A DNA stretch of 6,763 bases from Magnetovibrio sp. (GTDB taxonomy: Bacteria; Pseudomonadota; Alphaproteobacteria; Rhodospirillales; Magnetovibrionaceae), in NCBI GenBank assembly GCA_016763255.1, contig JAESUA010000248.1:1-6763 (forward strand), in the 5' to 3' direction. Under the pieces are notes generated by a model. The model was not told the DNA's origin. It saw only the letters and a list, made by a program, of their open reading frames with translations, and ran no database searches. Numbering within the stretch: the stretch's first letter is position 1; the number at the start of each line of letters is the position of its first letter. The position numbers and the translations under genes were made by a program. This document shows, one piece after another, positions 4,886 to 6,763 of the stretch.

Positions 4886-5887
4886 ATGCAGCCGATTTTT
4901 AAGACCACCTTGCCTGTCGTCGTCCTGAGTGCCGTGGTTCTTTTTGCCCCTCAAATTAAGGCTCAAGAAACATCGTTTAGCGTGAGTGCGGGCCAAGTCG
5001 AAGACCGCAAAGCCGTTTTTGCCACGGTGGAAAGTGTCGATGTGGTGTCGGCGCGGGCACGCATCGGTGGCACGGTAGCGCAATTGTTGGTGGATGAAGG
5101 CTCGCCGGTGGTTGCCGGTCAAAAGATCGCCCGGGTGGTGGATGAAAAGATCGCCCTCAAGGTCAGGTCCATAGACGCGCAGATCCAGTCTTTGCGCTCG
5201 CAAAAAGATTTAGCCACGACCACTTTGGCGCGTTCGGAAAAATTGTTTGCCTCCGGCGCAATCCCCAAGGCGCGCCTGGACGAAGCACGTTCCGGATTGG
5301 ACGTTGCGGACCGCTCCTTGGTCGCTGCACAGGCGCAACGTCAATTGCTGGAACAGACCCGCACCGAAGGCGATGTCTTGTCGCCCGCAGGCGGTCGGAT
5401 TTTGAACGTTCAGGAGCGCAAAGGTTCGGTGGTGCTGCCGGGTGAAGCGATCGCCACCCTGGCCGCCGAAGCCTACATCCTGCGTCTGCAGTTGCCCGAA
5501 CGCCACGCCATCTTCATCAAAGAAGGCGACGAAGTGCAGGTGGCCGAACGTGGCCTGGGCGCTCTGACTCCCAGCAATGGCGCGGCGCTGCGCATCGGCT
5601 TGATCCGTCAGGTCTATCCGGTAATCAAACAAGGCCGGGTCTCGGCAGATGTCGAGGTTGCCGGCCTGGGTGATTTTTTTGTCGGTGAACGCATCCGCGT
5701 GTGGATCGGTACCGGCACCCGTCCGGCGATCGTGATCCCGCAAGATTACCTCTACAGCCGCTATGGTTTGAGCTTCGTAAAATTAAGCGATGGCCGTGAA
5801 GTTGTGGTGCAACAGGGCTTGCCGCGTGATGACGGGATCGAGGTTTTGTCCGGGCTTAAGCCCGGCGACGTCTTGGTGCGTCCGTAA
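4886..5887 (+). CDS. RND efflux periplasmic adaptor (membrane fusion protein)
   Basis: The periplasmic adaptor that links an inner-membrane RND pump to an outer-membrane channel. The 333-residue protein begins with a cleavable signal peptide (about 1-26, ending QIKA before QETS) and has no lipobox, so it is probably secreted free or stays anchored by the uncleaved helix. A biotinyl-lipoyl fold is split into two halves (about 54-90, with IGGTVAQLLVDEGSPVVAGQ, and 160-195, with LSPAGGRILNVQERKGSVVLPG). They flank a short alpha-helical hairpin (91-158) with the repeat-like segment SEKLFASGAIPKARLDEA. The beta-barrel (about 196-275) and membrane-proximal domain (about 276-333, ending GLKPGDVLVRP) follow. 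The frame extends upstream to a TTG at 4823, but the ATG at 4886 is 6 nt after AGAGG and starts the signal peptide directly. The permease follows 21 bp after the stop. The transported compounds cannot be told from sequence. Confidence 0.92.
   Translation: MQPIFKTTLPVVVLSAVVLFAPQIKAQETSFSVSAGQVEDRKAVFATVESVDVVSARARIGGTVAQLLVDEGSPVVAGQKIARVVDEKIALKVRSIDAQIQSLRSQKDLATTTLARSEKLFASGAIPKARLDEARSGLDVADRSLVAAQAQRQLLEQTRTEGDVLSPAGGRILNVQERKGSVVLPGEAIATLAAEAYILRLQLPERHAIFIKEGDEVQVAERGLGALTPSNGAALRIGLIRQVYPVIKQGRVSADVEVAGLGDFFVGERIRVWIGTGTRPAIVIPQDYLYSRYGLSFVKLSDGREVVVQQGLPRDDGIEVLSGLKPGDVLVRP
5850..5865. repeat. 16-bp perfect palindrome in the 3' end of the adaptor gene
   Basis: CCGGGCTTAAGCCCGG is fully self-complementary and can fold in mRNA as a 6-bp GC stem with a TTAA loop. 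It encodes part of the conserved GLKPGD motif, 22 bp before the end of the gene, and is not followed by a T-run, so it is not a Rho-independent terminator. It may be an mRNA-stability or translation element between the two efflux genes, or only a consequence of codon choice. Confidence 0.5.
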
Positions 5888-5908
5888 AGGGCTGAGGGAG
5901 CTGATCAG

Positions 5909-6763
5909 ATGAAAAAACCTATTCAAAACCTGGGCATCTCCGGGCACCTCACCAAAGCGTTCTTGCGCTCGCCGTTGACGCCGTTGCTGTTGTTGGCCTC
6001 GGTGGCGCTGGGTATGGTCGCACTGATGGCGTTGCCGCGTGAAGAAGAACCGCAAATCTCCGTGCCGATGGTCGACATCTTGATTGATGCCAACGGTCTC
6101 AAAGCTGCCGATGTGGTGGAACTGGTGACCAAGCCGCTGGAAGACATCGTCAAGGGCGTGAACAACGTCGAGCACGTCTATTCCCTGACCCAAGACGACC
6201 AGGTGATGGTCACCGCGCGTTTTGATGTGGGCACCGACGAAGACGTAGCGATCTTGCGTGTGCACGATGAAATTCGCGCCAACATCGGCCGCATTCCCAT
6301 CGGCATTCCCGAGCCGCTGATCATTGGCCGCGGCATCAACGATGTGCCCATCATCACCATCACCTTGGCACCGAAAGGCAATCAAGCCGGGCGTTGGAAC
6401 GACAACGCGCTGTTTAATATTGCTGAAGAATTGATGCATGAACTGGTCAAGGTCGAAGACGTCGGCCTGACCTTCATCGTCGGTGGCCGTGCCGATCAAA
6501 TCCGCGTCGAGCCCGATCCCGAACGCCTGTCGCTGTATGGCATCACCCTGCAACAGCTGATCTCCAAGGTCGAAAGCGCCAATCGATCATTTCGTGTCGG
6601 TCGGGTGCGCGAAGGTGGCCAAGCGGTCACCGTGATGGCGGGCCAAACCCTTTCCGGCATGCCGGATATCGGCCTGTTGATGATCACCGCGCGCGACGGT
6701 CGCCCGGTTTACGTTAAAGATGTGGCCCAGGTGGTGATCGGAGCTAAACCCGAAGAACACCGC
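5909..6763 (+). CDS. RND-family efflux permease, AcrB-like (3'-truncated by window edge)
   Basis: The inner-membrane, proton-driven pump subunit that works with the adaptor just upstream. The first 285 residues are visible; full-length members have about 1,000-1,050, so roughly a quarter is present. A short cytoplasmic start (MKKPIQNLGISGHLTKAF) leads to transmembrane helix 1 (about 22-42), then the signature LPREEEPQISVPMVDI and the start of the periplasmic porter domain, with GLKAADVVELVTKPLEDIVKGVNNVEHVYS (63-92) and VEPDPERLSLYGITLQQL (200-217). The PREEEPQI form belongs to a subgroup of hydrophobe/multidrug-type RND pumps and differs from the CzcA heavy-metal type, whose charged membrane motif would lie beyond the window. 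The start is set by GAGGGAG (5894-5900), 8 nt before the ATG. No outer-membrane factor or local regulator gene is seen upstream; either may lie downstream of the window or elsewhere. Confidence 0.93.
   Translation, partial: MKKPIQNLGISGHLTKAFLRSPLTPLLLLASVALGMVALMALPREEEPQISVPMVDILIDANGLKAADVVELVTKPLEDIVKGVNNVEHVYSLTQDDQVMVTARFDVGTDEDVAILRVHDEIRANIGRIPIGIPEPLIIGRGINDVPIITITLAPKGNQAGRWNDNALFNIAEELMHELVKVEDVGLTFIVGGRADQIRVEPDPERLSLYGITLQQLISKVESANRSFRVGRVREGGQAVTVMAGQTLSGMPDIGLLMITARDGRPVYVKDVAQVVIGAKPEEHR

Noticed and set aside
5210..5743. 177-codon open frame on the minus strand
   Set aside because: Antisense shadow of the adaptor, with no ribosome-binding site or recognisable domain.
5783..6553. 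256-codon open frame on the minus strand
   Set aside because: It lies entirely antisense to the adaptor end and the RND permease, is rich in His, Gln and Asp as typical of antisense frames of GC-rich genes, and resembles no family I know.

Overview
The window reads as an ordinary chromosomal stretch of a Gram-negative bacterium, most likely a Rhodospirillales-like alphaproteobacterium of moderate GC content. The reasons are an outer-membrane lipoprotein of the Rickettsia 17-kDa antigen type (RT0821/Lpp0805-like), a zinc-finger-less DnaJ beside it, a PdxH close to the proteobacterial form, and an RND efflux adaptor/permease pair. The lineage is an inference from gene content and protein flavour; no rRNA or other marker is present.

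Layout. (1) 1-1053, plus: the 3' part of a PAS-containing sensor histidine kinase whose start lies outside the window. (2) 1045-1104: four copies of a 15-bp tandem repeat that fill the gap between the kinase and the convergent gene. (3) 2561-1104, minus: a two-gene unit, a glycine-zipper lipoprotein followed with no gap (TAAATG) by a CbpA-like DnaJ co-chaperone. (4) 2562-2733: a divergent promoter region with an inverted repeat. (5) 2734-4284, plus: pdxH (pyridoxamine 5'-phosphate oxidase) followed 21 bp later by a FieF/YiiP-type cation diffusion facilitator. (6) 4283-4331: a very strong bidirectional hairpin terminator. (7) 4551-4345, minus: a small two-helix membrane protein of the DUF2892/YgaP type. 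(8) 4552-4885: a 334-bp non-coding region with candidate promoters and several palindromic or repeated elements. (9) 4886-6763, plus: an RND efflux operon of periplasmic adaptor then inner-membrane permease; the permease runs off the end of the window.

How the genes fit together. The RND adaptor and permease form one machine. The lipoprotein and DnaJ are physically coupled, which suggests an envelope or protein-quality link, but that is inference. PdxH makes pyridoxal phosphate and the adjacent transporter exports divalent metal; their co-transcription is probable but no shared pathway is evident.

No tRNA, rRNA, CRISPR array, insertion sequence or phage gene was seen. I found no clear evidence of a new multi-gene system. 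The items most worth a second look are small: the stop-codon-containing 15-bp tandem repeat, a hairpin that would sequester the ribosome-binding site of the metal transporter, the symmetrical elements upstream of the efflux operon, and a 16-bp palindrome near the end of the adaptor gene. All motif spotting was by eye, with no alignment or folding program.
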